Shown piece after piece: positions 7,839 to 16,624 of a stretch of DNA of 64,000 nt (positions are counted from its first letter, which is position 1; each line of letters opens with the position of its first letter). Below the pieces are notes generated by a model. That model saw nothing but the letters and a program-made list of their open reading frames with translations, did not search any database and was not told the origin of the DNA. The translations under genes and the position numbers were made by a program. This DNA is from Sedimentitalea sp041224545 (GTDB lineage: Bacteria > Pseudomonadota > Alphaproteobacteria > Rhodobacterales > Rhodobacteraceae). Location of the stretch: the NCBI RefSeq assembly GCF_041224545.1, contig NZ_JBGFGP010000090.1:35583-99582 (forward strand). The letters run 5' to 3'.

Positions 7839-9242
7839 TTAGGCGGCGACCCCGATCAGCGATACCTGGTTGCGCCCGGCATGTTTGGCCCCGTAAAGCG
7901 CGCGATCGGCCTGGCTGATCAGCAGTTCGGCATGTTGCTCGGGTTGCATCTTGGCCATCGCGGATGAGGGCGATCCGACAACGACTCCGATGCTGGTAGT
8001 GACGTTGATCGGCTGCGCAATGCCAGGACAGTGAAACGGCAGGGAATTGATCTGGCGGCACAGCCGTTCGGCGGCGAGCGTCGCCGCATGCTGGTCGGCA
8101 TCCGGGATCACGATCATGAATTCCTCGCCGCCGACCCGCGCAACCATGTCGCAGGCGCGGACCTGGCTTTGCAGGCGACGCGCCGCTTCGATCAGGACCG
8201 AGTCGCCCGCCGGATGACCGAAACAGTCGTTGATCCGCTTGAAGTGGTCGAGATCGGCAAGCATGACGGCAAAGCTGCTGCCGCTTGTCGCGGCCTCTCC
8301 CGCGATCGCGGCCAGGTGCGGCAGGGCATAGCGGCGGTTGAAAAGTCCGGTCATCGGATCGCGTATCGCGGCGCGCAACCCGTCACGCACCGAGGCGCGG
8401 AACCGGTCCGACTGTTTCTTGTGCCGCAGTTGCGTGTCGATGCGAATCGCAAGCTCCTCGGCGCAGAAACCGCTTTGCAGGACGTCATGCGCACCGCGAT
8501 CCAGCGCTTCGGCGCCCAGATTGCGGGCGGTTTCCGGCACAATGGCAATCAGCGCCGCATGGCTGGTAAAGGCCCTTGATCTGAGATCGACGAGCAGCCG
8601 CAGGGCAGGCTCGCTCTCGCTGTCGGTCAGGTCGACGACGATTGCTTCGGGCGGCTGCCCGGTCATCATGTCGTGAATGTTGTCGATCCGGTGGCATTGC
8701 AACCTGTGACTGGTCTGCTCTCTGAGGCGTGCGCGCCAGATCGCTCCGGTACTCGCGCGATGTGTCAGCAGGGCGATGTTCGATGGTGGGGCAAGTGCGG
8801 CCGCGGCCGGCTCGGCAAAGCCCAATGTCGCCGGTTGCGAGCGATCGTGCCAATGCAATTCCTCACTGCTGCTGCGGGCGCGGATCAGGCTGCGGATGCG
8901 CGCCTGTAACATCAGGTCGTCGATCGGTTGCAGCAAGACGTCATCGATGCCGGCCTTGAGCGCCGCAAATTGCGCCGCCCGGTCGTTGATCGCGGCGATG
9001 GCGATGATCGGAGTATTGCGCATCGTTTCATCACGATCCAGCAGCGCCCGCACGTCATGCGCGGTGCCATCCGGCAGGGTCATCGCCGTCACGATCAGCT
9101 CGGGCCGCGTGCGGCGAATCAGCGTTTCCAGACCGTCGATCCCGTCGCTTTGAACCACGTGATAATACGCCGCAGACAGCTGGACTTTCAGCATGATGCG
9201 GTTGGTGGATACGCCGTCTACGATCAGAATGGTGCCTTGCAC
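7839..9242 (-). CDS. pleD: PleD-like response regulator with GGDEF diguanylate cyclase domain
   Basis: A 467-aa protein with two receiver-like domains (about 1-125 and 150-280) followed by a GGDEF domain (about 295-460). The cyclase looks active: the signature is GGEEF, with NRRYALPHL and DLDHFKRINDCFGHPAGD upstream and an RACD inhibitory-site motif five residues before GGEEF. The first receiver is degenerate: the acidic pair reads VDG and the phosphoacceptor position reads ELIVTAMTLP, with Ala where Asp is expected. The second keeps an Asp in EAIVVDLTD but lacks the acidic pair. It is divergent from the DUF3572 gene. The gene symbol reflects architecture; phosphorylation control may differ from Caulobacter PleD. 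Confidence 0.85.
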   Translation of the reverse strand: MQGTILIVDGVSTNRIMLKVQLSAAYYHVVQSDGIDGLETLIRRTRPELIVTAMTLPDGTAHDVRALLDRDETMRNTPIIAIAAINDRAAQFAALKAGIDDVLLQPIDDLMLQARIRSLIRARSSSEELHWHDRSQPATLGFAEPAAAALAPPSNIALLTHRASTGAIWRARLREQTSHRLQCHRIDNIHDMMTGQPPEAIVVDLTDSESEPALRLLVDLRSRAFTSHAALIAIVPETARNLGAEALDRGAHDVLQSGFCAEELAIRIDTQLRHKKQSDRFRASVRDGLRAAIRDPMTGLFNRRYALPHLAAIAGEAATSGSSFAVMLADLDHFKRINDCFGHPAGDSVLIEAARRLQSQVRACDMVARVGGEEFMIVIPDADQHAATLAAERLCRQINSLPFHCPGIAQPINVTTSIGVVVGSPSSAMAKMQPEQHAELLISQADRALYGAKHAGRNQVSLIGVAA

Positions 9243-9337
9243 GCGTGGCGCCTTTCATGTCTTGCGTTAATATTGTTTCAAAGTGTTTATGAGAGTCCTT
9301 AACAAACTGTTTCCGACCGGGGAAAAGCGATAGCACC

Positions 9338-9622
9338 ATGCAGTATTCCGCCGACGCCGCCGAAACCCTTGCGCTCAGGGCGCTGAGCTGGTTGCTGGGG
9401 CAGGACGATCTGTTGCCGGTCTTCCTGGGGGCGAGCGGTGCCTCGGAGCAGGATCTGAGAACGCGTGCGGAAGAACCGGAGTTCCTGGGGTCGGTGCTCG
9501 ATTTCCTGATGATGGATGATGCCTGGGTGATCCAGTTCTGCCAGGCCGAAGCGATTCCGTATGAACATCCGATGCTGGCGCGTGCGGCGTTGCCCGGTGG
9601 CGCGCAGATGCACTGGACCTGA
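9338..9622 (+). CDS. DUF3572 protein
   Basis: A 94-aa acidic protein of the DUF3572 type found in alphaproteobacteria. Diagnostic stretches are AETLALRALSWLLGQDDLL, FLGASGASEQDLR and EPEFLGSVLDFLMMDDAWV. No signal peptide or membrane span. It is divergent from the PleD-like gene across a 95-bp region that must hold both promoters, and it lies 28 bp before the HAD phosphatase. In related genomes it commonly neighbours pleD, which is consistent here, but no biochemical role is known to me. Confidence 0.8.
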   Translation: MQYSADAAETLALRALSWLLGQDDLLPVFLGASGASEQDLRTRAEEPEFLGSVLDFLMMDDAWVIQFCQAEAIPYEHPMLARAALPGGAQMHWT

Positions 9623-9650
9623 TGACCACTCATTTTGAGCGGGGCCACAC

Positions 9651-10340
9651 ATGACCATTTCAGCGATCCTGTTCGACAAGGACGGAACCCTGTTTCAATT
9701 CGGCGCCACATGGGAGGCCTGGGCCAGCGCCTTCCTGAAGCGTGTCACCGGTGGCGATGCTGCCGAGGCGGCGCGGTTGGGGCGCGCGATGGGGTTCGAC
9801 GTGATCTCCGGGCGATTTCACCCCGACAGCGTGGTCATTGCCGGCACGCCGGCCGAGGTGGCGGATGCGCTGGCATCACATCTGCCGCAAATGTCACGGG
9901 ACGATGTGATCGCAATGCTCAACGAGGAGGCCGAGGTCGCGCCACAGGCCGAGGCCGTGCCGTTGCGACCCTATCTTGAGGCGCTGCGGACACGCGGCCT
10001 GCGGCTTGGTGTGGCCACGAATGACGCGGAAACGCCGGCGCGGGCACATCTTAACGCGGCGGGTGTCGCCAACTGTTTCGATTTCGTCGCCGGATTCGAC
10101 AGCGGATACGGTGCCAAACCCGAACCGGGTCAGCTTATTGCCTTTGCCCGCGCGGTCGGGGTGCCCGCAGAACAGATTGTGATGGTCGGGGACAGCACCC
10201 ATGACCTGATTGCAGGGCGTAGCGCGGGCATGACCACCGTTGGCGTGCTGACCGGAATGGCCGGCGAAAACGAACTCGGCCCGTTTGCCGATGTGGTCCT
10301 GCCGGATATCGGCCACTTGCCCGGCTGGCTCGGCCTCTGA
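9651..10340 (+). CDS. HAD-superfamily hydrolase (phosphoglycolate phosphatase-like)
   Basis: A 229-aa subfamily IA HAD phosphatase. Motif I is FDKDGTLFQF, although the nucleophile position normally reads D-x-D; here it is D-K-D. Motif II is the Thr/Ser-bearing GVATND, the Lys of motif III lies in GYGAKPEPG, and motif IV is MVGDSTHDLIAGRSAG. A helical cap lies between about residues 20 and 90. Family members hydrolyse small phosphomonoesters such as phosphoglycolate or nucleotides; the substrate is not determined. It follows the DUF3572 gene by 28 bp. Confidence 0.85.
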   Translation: MTISAILFDKDGTLFQFGATWEAWASAFLKRVTGGDAAEAARLGRAMGFDVISGRFHPDSVVIAGTPAEVADALASHLPQMSRDDVIAMLNEEAEVAPQAEAVPLRPYLEALRTRGLRLGVATNDAETPARAHLNAAGVANCFDFVAGFDSGYGAKPEPGQLIAFARAVGVPAEQIVMVGDSTHDLIAGRSAGMTTVGVLTGMAGENELGPFADVVLPDIGHLPGWLGL

Positions 10341-10455
10341 GGCCCGGTTCCGATTACGACGCTTTGAACCGGAATGCGACACCCGCTGTCGCGTTCAGAC
10401 CGGCAGCGGGGCCTCGCCTATTGCTGAATGGTCTTGAGGTGGCGGAGGTCTGAAC

Positions 10456-12015
10456 ATGGCGGATGGTACTGAACGAAAGCGGCGCGGAGGCGGGCGGGCC
10501 GGAAACGCGGCACGGCGGGGTGGGCTGGTGATCGATCAGATGCCCTGGAACCCGCCGATCAACATCGACCGGCCCGTCGAGCCGCTGACGGAAGACGGCG
10601 TTGCGGCGATCCACCTTGGCGCGATGGAGATCCTCGAGGATATCGGCATTGCCATTCTCAACCCCGAGGCGCTGGAGATCTTTCGCGAGGCTGGCGCGCG
10701 CATCGAGGGCGAGATCGTGCGGATCGGTCGCGACTTCATCATGGAAATGGTCGGCAAGGCCCCGTCGCAATTCACCCTGACCCCTCGCAACCCCGATCGG
10801 CGGATCACGGTCGGCGGCAAGACGATCCTGTTCGGAAATGTGTCGTCGCCGCCGAATTACTGGGACATGGAAATCGGCAAGAAAGTTCCCGGCACGCGAG
10901 AAATGTGCCGCAACCTTCTGAAACTGACGCAGTATTTCAATTGTATCCACTTTGCAGGCGGCTATCCGGTCGAACCCGTGGACCTGCATGCAAGCGTGCG
11001 GCATCTGGATGTGCTGTATGACAAGCTGACGCTCACCGACAAGGTCATGCATGCCTATTCCCTCGGCCGAGAGCGGGTCGAGGACGTGATGGAGATGGTG
11101 CGCATCGCGGGTGGGTTATCGCATGAAGAATTCGACGCAAGCCCCCGAATGTACACGAATATCAATTCGACCTCACCGTTGAAACATGACCATCCGATGC
11201 TGGATGGCTGGATGAGGCTTGCGCGTCGCGGTCAGGGGCTGGTGGTGACACCGTTCACGCTGGCCGGGGCCATGGCACCGGTGACGATGGCCGGGGCGGT
11301 GGCACAATCCCTGGCCGAGGGGCTGATCGCGATTGCGCTGGCGCAGTACATCCGGCCCGGTGCGCCCTGCGCCATCGGCACCTTTACCAGCAATGTCGAC
11401 ATGAAATCCGGCGCGCCGGCATTCGGGACGCCGGAATACATGCGGGCGACACAGATGACCGGGCAACTTGCGCGCTTTTACGGGCTGCCATTGCGGTCAA
11501 GCGGCGTTTGCGCGGCCAATGTGCCCGACGGACAGGCGATGTGGGAAACCTCAAACAGCCTGTGGGCCGCGGTACAATCGGGTACGAACATGGTCTATCA
11601 CGCGGCGGGCTGGCTCGAAGGCGGATTGATCGCGAGTCCGGAAAAATTCATCATGGATTGCGAGGTTCTGCAACAGATTCAACGCTATATGGACCCCGCC
11701 CTGACGGCGACCGGGCCGGATGAGATTGCGCTCGACGCCATTCGCGCAGTTGGCAATGACGGGCATTTCTTTGGTATCCAGCACACGCAGGATCGCTATA
11801 CGACCGCGTTCTACCAACCGTTCCTGAGTGACTGGAAGAATTACGAGGGATGGGAGGCGGCGGGCGCCATCTGGACTCCGGAGCGTGCGCATCACCTGTT
11901 CAAGCGGATCATCGCAGATTTCGAAGCGCCGCCGATGGACGAGGCCATTCGCGACGAACTCGCCGCCTTTGTCGAGCGTCGCAAGGAAGAGGGGGGCGCC
12001 CCCACCGACTTCTGA
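10456..12015 (+). CDS. MttB-family (trimethylamine methyltransferase-like) protein, non-pyrrolysine
   Basis: A 519-aa member of the MttB superfamily (COG5598 type). Family stretches include AIHLGAMEILEDIGI, ARIEGEIVRIGRDF and TPRNPDRRITVGG near the N-terminus, then GQGLVVTPFTLAGAMAPVT in the barrel core and YHAAGWLEGGLIASPEKFI near the C-terminus. The frame has no internal amber codon, so it lacks the pyrrolysine of archaeal MttB. Like MtgB it probably demethylates a quaternary amine such as glycine betaine onto a corrinoid carrier. No corrinoid protein or reductive activase gene lies nearby. The N-terminal 20 residues are Arg/Gly-rich and probably disordered. Confidence 0.87.
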   Translation: MADGTERKRRGGGRAGNAARRGGLVIDQMPWNPPINIDRPVEPLTEDGVAAIHLGAMEILEDIGIAILNPEALEIFREAGARIEGEIVRIGRDFIMEMVGKAPSQFTLTPRNPDRRITVGGKTILFGNVSSPPNYWDMEIGKKVPGTREMCRNLLKLTQYFNCIHFAGGYPVEPVDLHASVRHLDVLYDKLTLTDKVMHAYSLGRERVEDVMEMVRIAGGLSHEEFDASPRMYTNINSTSPLKHDHPMLDGWMRLARRGQGLVVTPFTLAGAMAPVTMAGAVAQSLAEGLIAIALAQYIRPGAPCAIGTFTSNVDMKSGAPAFGTPEYMRATQMTGQLARFYGLPLRSSGVCAANVPDGQAMWETSNSLWAAVQSGTNMVYHAAGWLEGGLIASPEKFIMDCEVLQQIQRYMDPALTATGPDEIALDAIRAVGNDGHFFGIQHTQDRYTTAFYQPFLSDWKNYEGWEAAGAIWTPERAHHLFKRIIADFEAPPMDEAIRDELAAFVERRKEEGGAPTDF

Positions 12016-12079
12016 TGCAAAGCCGCGCCGGCGGCATCATTGCCGCTGGCCAGTGTCACGGCGGCACGGTAGGCTCCGC

Positions 12080-13879
12080 ATGATGGCAAGCGGGAATTCT
12101 CAGGACATGTCCGAACAGCAACAGGCGGTGCGGCATCGGCTGATCATGGCCGGGCTCGGCGGAATTGCGGGGCTCGCGCTCTGGGCGCTCGGGGAACGCT
12201 GGGGCGATCCCGCGGTGCCGCCCGCCGCGTTCCTCGCGCTTTTTGCCTTTGTGGCGAGCTATGCGCTCGTTGCGCTGGCCTTGTGCGGCCCGATCACCGT
12301 TGCGCGTGCCCTGGCGGGCGGGCTTGCCTTTGCGGCGACGTTTACCGTGCTGATCAGCATTGCGGGTCTGCGCTACAAGGCGGCAACGGATCTGTTCAAC
12401 GACGCGGCCATGCTCAGCGTGTCGGCGGTGCTGGTGCTGTTTTGTACGCCCTTTCTTCTGGTCTGGCTACAGGACCGCACTGCGGTGCTGCGTTATGACC
12501 GGCTGTTCGATGCGGCGTGGATGCTGACCGCGCGCTATGCGTTGGCCTGGGTGTTCGTGGCGGCCTTCTGGCTGGTGGCCTTCCTGAGCGATGCATTGCT
12601 CGATCTTGTCGATATCACGGTGATCGACACGCTGCTTAGACCCGGTTGGGTGCGCTTTGGCGTGAGCGGCGCGGTGCTTGGCCTCGGGCTCGCCGTGATG
12701 CAGGAACTGCGTCACACCCTGTCGCCATATCCGCTGCTGCGCCTGTTTCGGCTGCTGGTGCCTCTGGTGCTGGCGGTGATCGCGGTGTTCCTGGTGGCGG
12801 TGCCGTTGCGGGGATTGCGCGGGCTGTTCGGCGAGTTCTCGGCGGGGGGCACGCTGATCGGTGCGGCTGCGGTTGCGGTTTCACTGATCAGCATGGCGCT
12901 GGATCGCGACGATGCGATGGCGGTCCGCACGCGCGGGTTGCAACTGGCGACCCGGTGTCTGGCACTGCTGGTGCCGGCCCTGGCCGCGTTGGCGGTCTGG
13001 GCCGTGGTGCTGCGCGTGCGCCAATATGGCTGGACACCGGATCGGATATTGGCGATGACCGTGGCGTCTTTTCTGCTGATCTACGGTCTGGGCTATGCTG
13101 GCGCGGTTCTGACCGGGCGCAGCTGGATGGCGCGGGTGCGGCAGATCAACGTCTGGGTCGCCCTGCTGGCGATCGCCGTGGCCGTCGCCTGGATGACGCC
13201 GCTGCTTGATGTCTATCGCATTTCGACCGCCAGTCAGCTTGCTCGCTATGAATCCGGCCATACCGCGCCTGCGCAACTGGCACTCTGGCCGTTGGCTCAT
13301 GAATGGGGCCGGGCGGGCGAGGCCGGGCTTGCCGCATTGGAAACCGCGGCCGAAAAATCGGATAATGCGCTTTTGGTGCAGCGGATTGGCGATGTGCGTA
13401 TCGCCACCAACCGCTATCAGTTCGAAGAGGAACTGCAAATTCGTGACCTGTCCGAGCGCATGAGCGCGTTGCTGAATCTGATGCCGGTCCGACCGGATGG
13501 TGCATCGGTCGAGCCGGAGACACTACGCAATCTGCCGGCCTATCTGCTCAATGCCTGGCTGGACGGGTGCCGGCGCAAGACCGCCGATGGCCGCCCCGGA
13601 TGTGTGATGGTCAAGGGCGCATTCCTGCCATCGGTGGCGGCTGGCGAGCAGGCGATGATCCTGTACCTTGACGATAAATCCGACACGCGCATCAGCCACG
13701 TGTTCCTGCAACCGGGCAGTTCGGTTTCGATACGCGACGTGCTCGACACGGAAACGCTCGGATGGCCGAAATTGCCGTCGGCGACGATTTCCGAGGTGCA
13801 GGATGGCCGGTATTCGCTGCAACCCAGCGGTGTGAACGCGCTGGCGGTGGGTGGCCAGCTGCTGGCGCCTGCGCAATGA
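12080..13879 (+). CDS. DUF4153 polytopic membrane protein
   Basis: An approximately 599-aa protein whose N-terminal two thirds (about residues 20-390) is a series of roughly ten hydrophobic helices, e.g. LIMAGLGGIAGLALWALGE and YALAWVFVAAFWLVAFLSDA. The C-terminal 200 residues are soluble, with a helical stretch (GEAGLAALETAAEKSDNALL) and a beta-rich end. Arrangement and wording fit DUF4153. Start chosen at ATG 12080; a second ATG follows at once and another at 12107. The longer upstream frame only mirrors the mttB-like gene. A 64-bp gap separates it from that gene. Function unknown, presumably inner-membrane. Confidence 0.8.
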   Translation: MMASGNSQDMSEQQQAVRHRLIMAGLGGIAGLALWALGERWGDPAVPPAAFLALFAFVASYALVALALCGPITVARALAGGLAFAATFTVLISIAGLRYKAATDLFNDAAMLSVSAVLVLFCTPFLLVWLQDRTAVLRYDRLFDAAWMLTARYALAWVFVAAFWLVAFLSDALLDLVDITVIDTLLRPGWVRFGVSGAVLGLGLAVMQELRHTLSPYPLLRLFRLLVPLVLAVIAVFLVAVPLRGLRGLFGEFSAGGTLIGAAAVAVSLISMALDRDDAMAVRTRGLQLATRCLALLVPALAALAVWAVVLRVRQYGWTPDRILAMTVASFLLIYGLGYAGAVLTGRSWMARVRQINVWVALLAIAVAVAWMTPLLDVYRISTASQLARYESGHTAPAQLALWPLAHEWGRAGEAGLAALETAAEKSDNALLVQRIGDVRIATNRYQFEEELQIRDLSERMSALLNLMPVRPDGASVEPETLRNLPAYLLNAWLDGCRRKTADGRPGCVMVKGAFLPSVAAGEQAMILYLDDKSDTRISHVFLQPGSSVSIRDVLDTETLGWPKLPSATISEVQDGRYSLQPSGVNALAVGGQLLAPAQ

Positions 13880-13968
13880 GAGGCTGAAAACTCGGTCGCA
13901 TTTGAATTGTTGGATCTTTCTTAACTGCCCGGGGAGGACAATCGACCCGTTCAACGAACAGGTCTGAG

Positions 13969-14556
13969 ATGCACGGGCTCATCAACAAATCGCTTCAATC
14001 GTTCTTTTGCGCCACCTATGGCACGGCGCGATGGAGTCGCGTGACCGAAGCCGCCGGCTTTGACAGCCCGGATTTCGAGGCCATGCTGATTTATGACAAG
14101 GCACAGTCACGTCGCCTGCTCGACGCGATGGCGCTGGAACTGGACCGGCCTTTGAACGAGGTGCTCGAAGACATCGGCACATTTCTTGTTTCCAATCCGC
14201 AGACCGAGTCGCTGCGCCGGCTGTTGCGATTTTGCGGTGAAAGCTATCTCGATTTCCTGCACTCGCTCGACGATCTGCCCGACCGGGCAAGGCTTGCGGT
14301 CTCCGACCTGCATCTGCCGGCTCTCGAATTGCGTGAACACGCGGCGGGCCGGTTCAGCCTGACCTGCGGGCCGGGGCTGCCGGGTTTTGGCAATGTGCTG
14401 GTCGGTGTTCTGCGGGCGATGGCCGACGATTATGGCGCGCTGGCAATGCTCGAACATTCCGGCGGCGGCAGCGGGCATGACGTGATCAGCATCACCCTGG
14501 TCGAGCAGGCTTTTGCCGAGGGACGGAGATTTGAACTGGGGGCGGCCGCACAATGA
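13969..14556 (+). CDS. H-NOX (heme NO-binding) fold protein with altered heme pocket
   Basis: A 195-aa H-NOX domain protein. The N-terminus MHGLINKSLQSFFCATYGTA matches the family pattern (M-x-G-x-I-N-K-x-L...YG), and the distal/proximal subdomains follow in the usual order. In the proximal helix (YLDFLHSLDDLPDRARLAV, residues 93-111) the position of the heme-ligating His seems to be Pro104. The heme-propionate motif Y-x-S-x-R is replaced by LTCGP (131-135). Heme binding is therefore doubtful. The end overlaps the diguanylate cyclase by 4 bp, the classical H-NOX/cyclase pairing that couples NO to c-di-GMP. It may instead be a heme-independent partner or redox (Cys-based) regulator. Confidence 0.82.
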   Translation: MHGLINKSLQSFFCATYGTARWSRVTEAAGFDSPDFEAMLIYDKAQSRRLLDAMALELDRPLNEVLEDIGTFLVSNPQTESLRRLLRFCGESYLDFLHSLDDLPDRARLAVSDLHLPALELREHAAGRFSLTCGPGLPGFGNVLVGVLRAMADDYGALAMLEHSGGGSGHDVISITLVEQAFAEGRRFELGAAAQ

Positions 14557-15593
14557 TTACGCAACACCAACTTACCGCATGGCTGGACACCCTGTGCCCG
14601 ATGCATGTGGTGCTGGACGCCACCGGTCATGTGACCTCCGTGGGTCCTACTTTGCAAAAGCTGCGACCGGACGCGCCGATGGTCGGGCAACGGTTTCTGG
14701 AGTTGTTCGAGTTGACCCGCCCGAGGACCGTGACCAACGTGGCGGGGCTGCTCGCGCATGCGGGGGCCAAACTGCATCTGCAACTGCGCGATGAACCGCG
14801 CACCTCACTCAAGGGGGTCGCCGTCGCGACCGGTCAGGGCGCGATCGTCAACCTGTCCTTTGGCATTTCGGTTCTGGACGCGGTGCGGGATTACGCGCTG
14901 ACCAATTCGGATTTTGCCGCGACCGATCTGACCATAGAACTGCTCTATCTGGTCGAAGCGAAAAGTGCGGCGATGGAGGCATCGCGCACGCTCAACCAAC
15001 GCTTGCAGGGCGCCAAGATCGCCGCCGAGGAGCAAGCCTTTACCGACACCCTGACCGGGCTGAAGAACCGGCGCGCGATGGAACACGTTCTGTCGCGCAA
15101 GGTGACGGGACCCGAGCCGTTCGCGTTGATGAATCTCGATCTCGATTTTTTCAAGGCGGTGAACGATACGATGGGGCATGCGGCGGGTGACCACGTGTTG
15201 CAGGTGGCTGCGCGGATCATGGTTGAGGAAACCCGTGATCAGGACATGGTGGCACGGGTCGGCGGCGACGAATTCGTGCTGATGTTCGATGGTCTGCGCG
15301 ACAAACGGCGGTTGGGCGGGATTGCGCGTCGTCTCATTGCGCGTCTTCAGGAGCCGGTTTCCTTCGAAGGCCAGCTATGCACAGTTTCGGCAAGCATCGG
15401 TACCGTGATTTCCGGCCAATCCTGTGGCCGCGACCCGGGCGAATTGCTGCAGAAGGCCGACATCGCATTATACGCGTCCAAGCGGGCGGGCCGGGGGCGG
15501 CATACCTTTTTCGACGACACGCCGAAGGGCTGCGACCGGGCGATTCTTCACGTCGATGACGCGCCGTCCCTGCCAGGTGGAAGCGCCGCCTGA
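14553..15593 (+). CDS. Diguanylate cyclase paired with H-NOX (HNOBA-like N-terminus plus GGDEF)
   Basis: A 346-aa protein. Residues 1-150 form a PAS/HNOBA-like region (CPMHVVLDATGHVTSVGPTL, then FLELFELTRPR), the domain commonly paired with H-NOX proteins. A coiled helix (EASRTLNQRLQGAKIAAEEQ) follows, then a GGDEF domain (about 168-330) with TLTGLKNRRAMEHVL, DLDFFKAVNDTMGHAAGD and an intact GGDEF motif. An inhibitory-site R-D-Q-D lies five residues before GGDEF. It should make c-di-GMP from two GTP and be regulated by contact with the upstream H-NOX protein, with which it overlaps by 4 bp. Confidence 0.88.
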   Translation: MITQHQLTAWLDTLCPMHVVLDATGHVTSVGPTLQKLRPDAPMVGQRFLELFELTRPRTVTNVAGLLAHAGAKLHLQLRDEPRTSLKGVAVATGQGAIVNLSFGISVLDAVRDYALTNSDFAATDLTIELLYLVEAKSAAMEASRTLNQRLQGAKIAAEEQAFTDTLTGLKNRRAMEHVLSRKVTGPEPFALMNLDLDFFKAVNDTMGHAAGDHVLQVAARIMVEETRDQDMVARVGGDEFVLMFDGLRDKRRLGGIARRLIARLQEPVSFEGQLCTVSASIGTVISGQSCGRDPGELLQKADIALYASKRAGRGRHTFFDDTPKGCDRAILHVDDAPSLPGGSAA

Positions 15594-15908
15594 GGCCGGG
15601 AGCGGCGGTTGCATTGACGAGGATATCCCACCATATGCCGTGAGTCGCGGGCACATGCCTGTGGCAAAACCGTTCCGGATGTGCCGGAAAGGGGAAAATC
15701 TCTCGAAAAGTGTCATCCATGATGTTGAGCGACCGGCAATTTGCAAAATCTGTGGTCCATCAGCACCACGGCCAAGACGACACTTGCAGCGGTCAAGGCC
15801 CCCGGAATAGGCTCGGCCCGATGACAACCGGGCTTCGGTGTCGCCACTGACGTGGTGGACGCGTCCCGGAAGATCGCGGGAGGCCGGAGTTTTGGAAGAA
15901 CGGGTGGC
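15594..15908. other. Intergenic region upstream of the Srf cluster, no gene seen
   Basis: 315 bp between the H-NOX/cyclase pair and the ten-gene Srf cluster. Frames crossing it have no coding character or ribosome site. It is the only gap in front of the cluster and should hold its promoter, but I see no convincing -35/-10 pair or inverted-repeat operator. The 3' end contains a GTG (15852) in frame with the first cluster gene; the better start is the ATG at 15909. Confidence 0.5.
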
Positions 15909-16619
15909 ATGCGACTTGCTGTGATTCTGATGGCGGTTGCTCTGGTCGCCGCGATCGGGGCATCGACCTATCTGTTGCTGCAATCCTGCGGTTTGAAACT
16001 GCCGTTCACGGACAGGACGATCAGCTATTGCGACTCAGCGGATCGGCTCCGGGCGCGACGGGATCTGGCGCTGGTCGACCGGTCGAATGCGGATCTGGCG
16101 ATCAGGGTTAACGCGCTGGAGCGGGAACTCGGGTTGCTGGTGTGCAAGGCCGAACCGCCGGATCCGCCACCTCCGCCGCCGCCACCTCCGCCGCCCAAGC
16201 CGCCTGCAAAACCCGAGACACCGAGCGGCCTGGCACCAGACGCCTTTGACGGCAAAGATATTTCCGTGATGGAGGGCTGCTGGCAACTGTCGTCCAACTA
16301 CGCGGTGCGTGACATCAACACGGGACGGATCACCCGGTTCAAATACTGGCGCATCTGTTTTGACAAGAACGGGAACGGGACCGAGATCATGCGGTCTACC
16401 GACGGGGTGAAATGCGAGGGGCGGCTGACCGGCCGGATGCGCGGCAATGGCACCCTGACGATGCGCGAACCGGCAAACCTGCGGTGTGGCAACGGTTCGT
16501 CGATCTTCCGGCGCGACGTGACCTGCAAGCTGGATTCGCGCGGAAACGCCAACTGCGACACCTATCAACCCGAAACCAACGGACGCGGCGCGGCAACCCT
16601 GCGCCGGGCCGGGAGATAA
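15909..16619 (+). CDS. Srf-cluster protein 1: single-span periplasmic protein with Cys pair, coil and proline-rich linker
   Basis: 236 aa. A membrane segment (residues 3-24, MRLAVILMAVALVAAIGAST...) leads directly into SCGL (Cys27) and a second Cys (41). A heptad-like coil (VNALERELGLLVC, ending at Cys79) follows, then a proline tract around residues 83-99. The C-terminal domain is Cys-containing and beta-rich (VMEGCWQLSSNY, YWRICFDKNGNG). The order suggests a periplasmic domain held away from the membrane on a stiff linker. Start ATG 15909 puts the hydrophobic segment at the N-terminus; a GTG 57 bp upstream is less likely. Its TM/CGL/coil/Cys block recurs in protein 3. It is 5 bp from the protease gene. 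Family not recognised. Confidence 0.72.
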   Translation: MRLAVILMAVALVAAIGASTYLLLQSCGLKLPFTDRTISYCDSADRLRARRDLALVDRSNADLAIRVNALERELGLLVCKAEPPDPPPPPPPPPPPKPPAKPETPSGLAPDAFDGKDISVMEGCWQLSSNYAVRDINTGRITRFKYWRICFDKNGNGTEIMRSTDGVKCEGRLTGRMRGNGTLTMREPANLRCGNGSSIFRRDVTCKLDSRGNANCDTYQPETNGRGAATLRRAGR

Positions 16620-16624
16620 CTGCG

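Noticed and set aside
11828..12079. 84-residue N-terminal extension of the DUF4153 gene
   Set aside because: It mirrors the end of the MttB-family gene in another frame and is rich in Arg/Pro; the protein proper begins at 12080.
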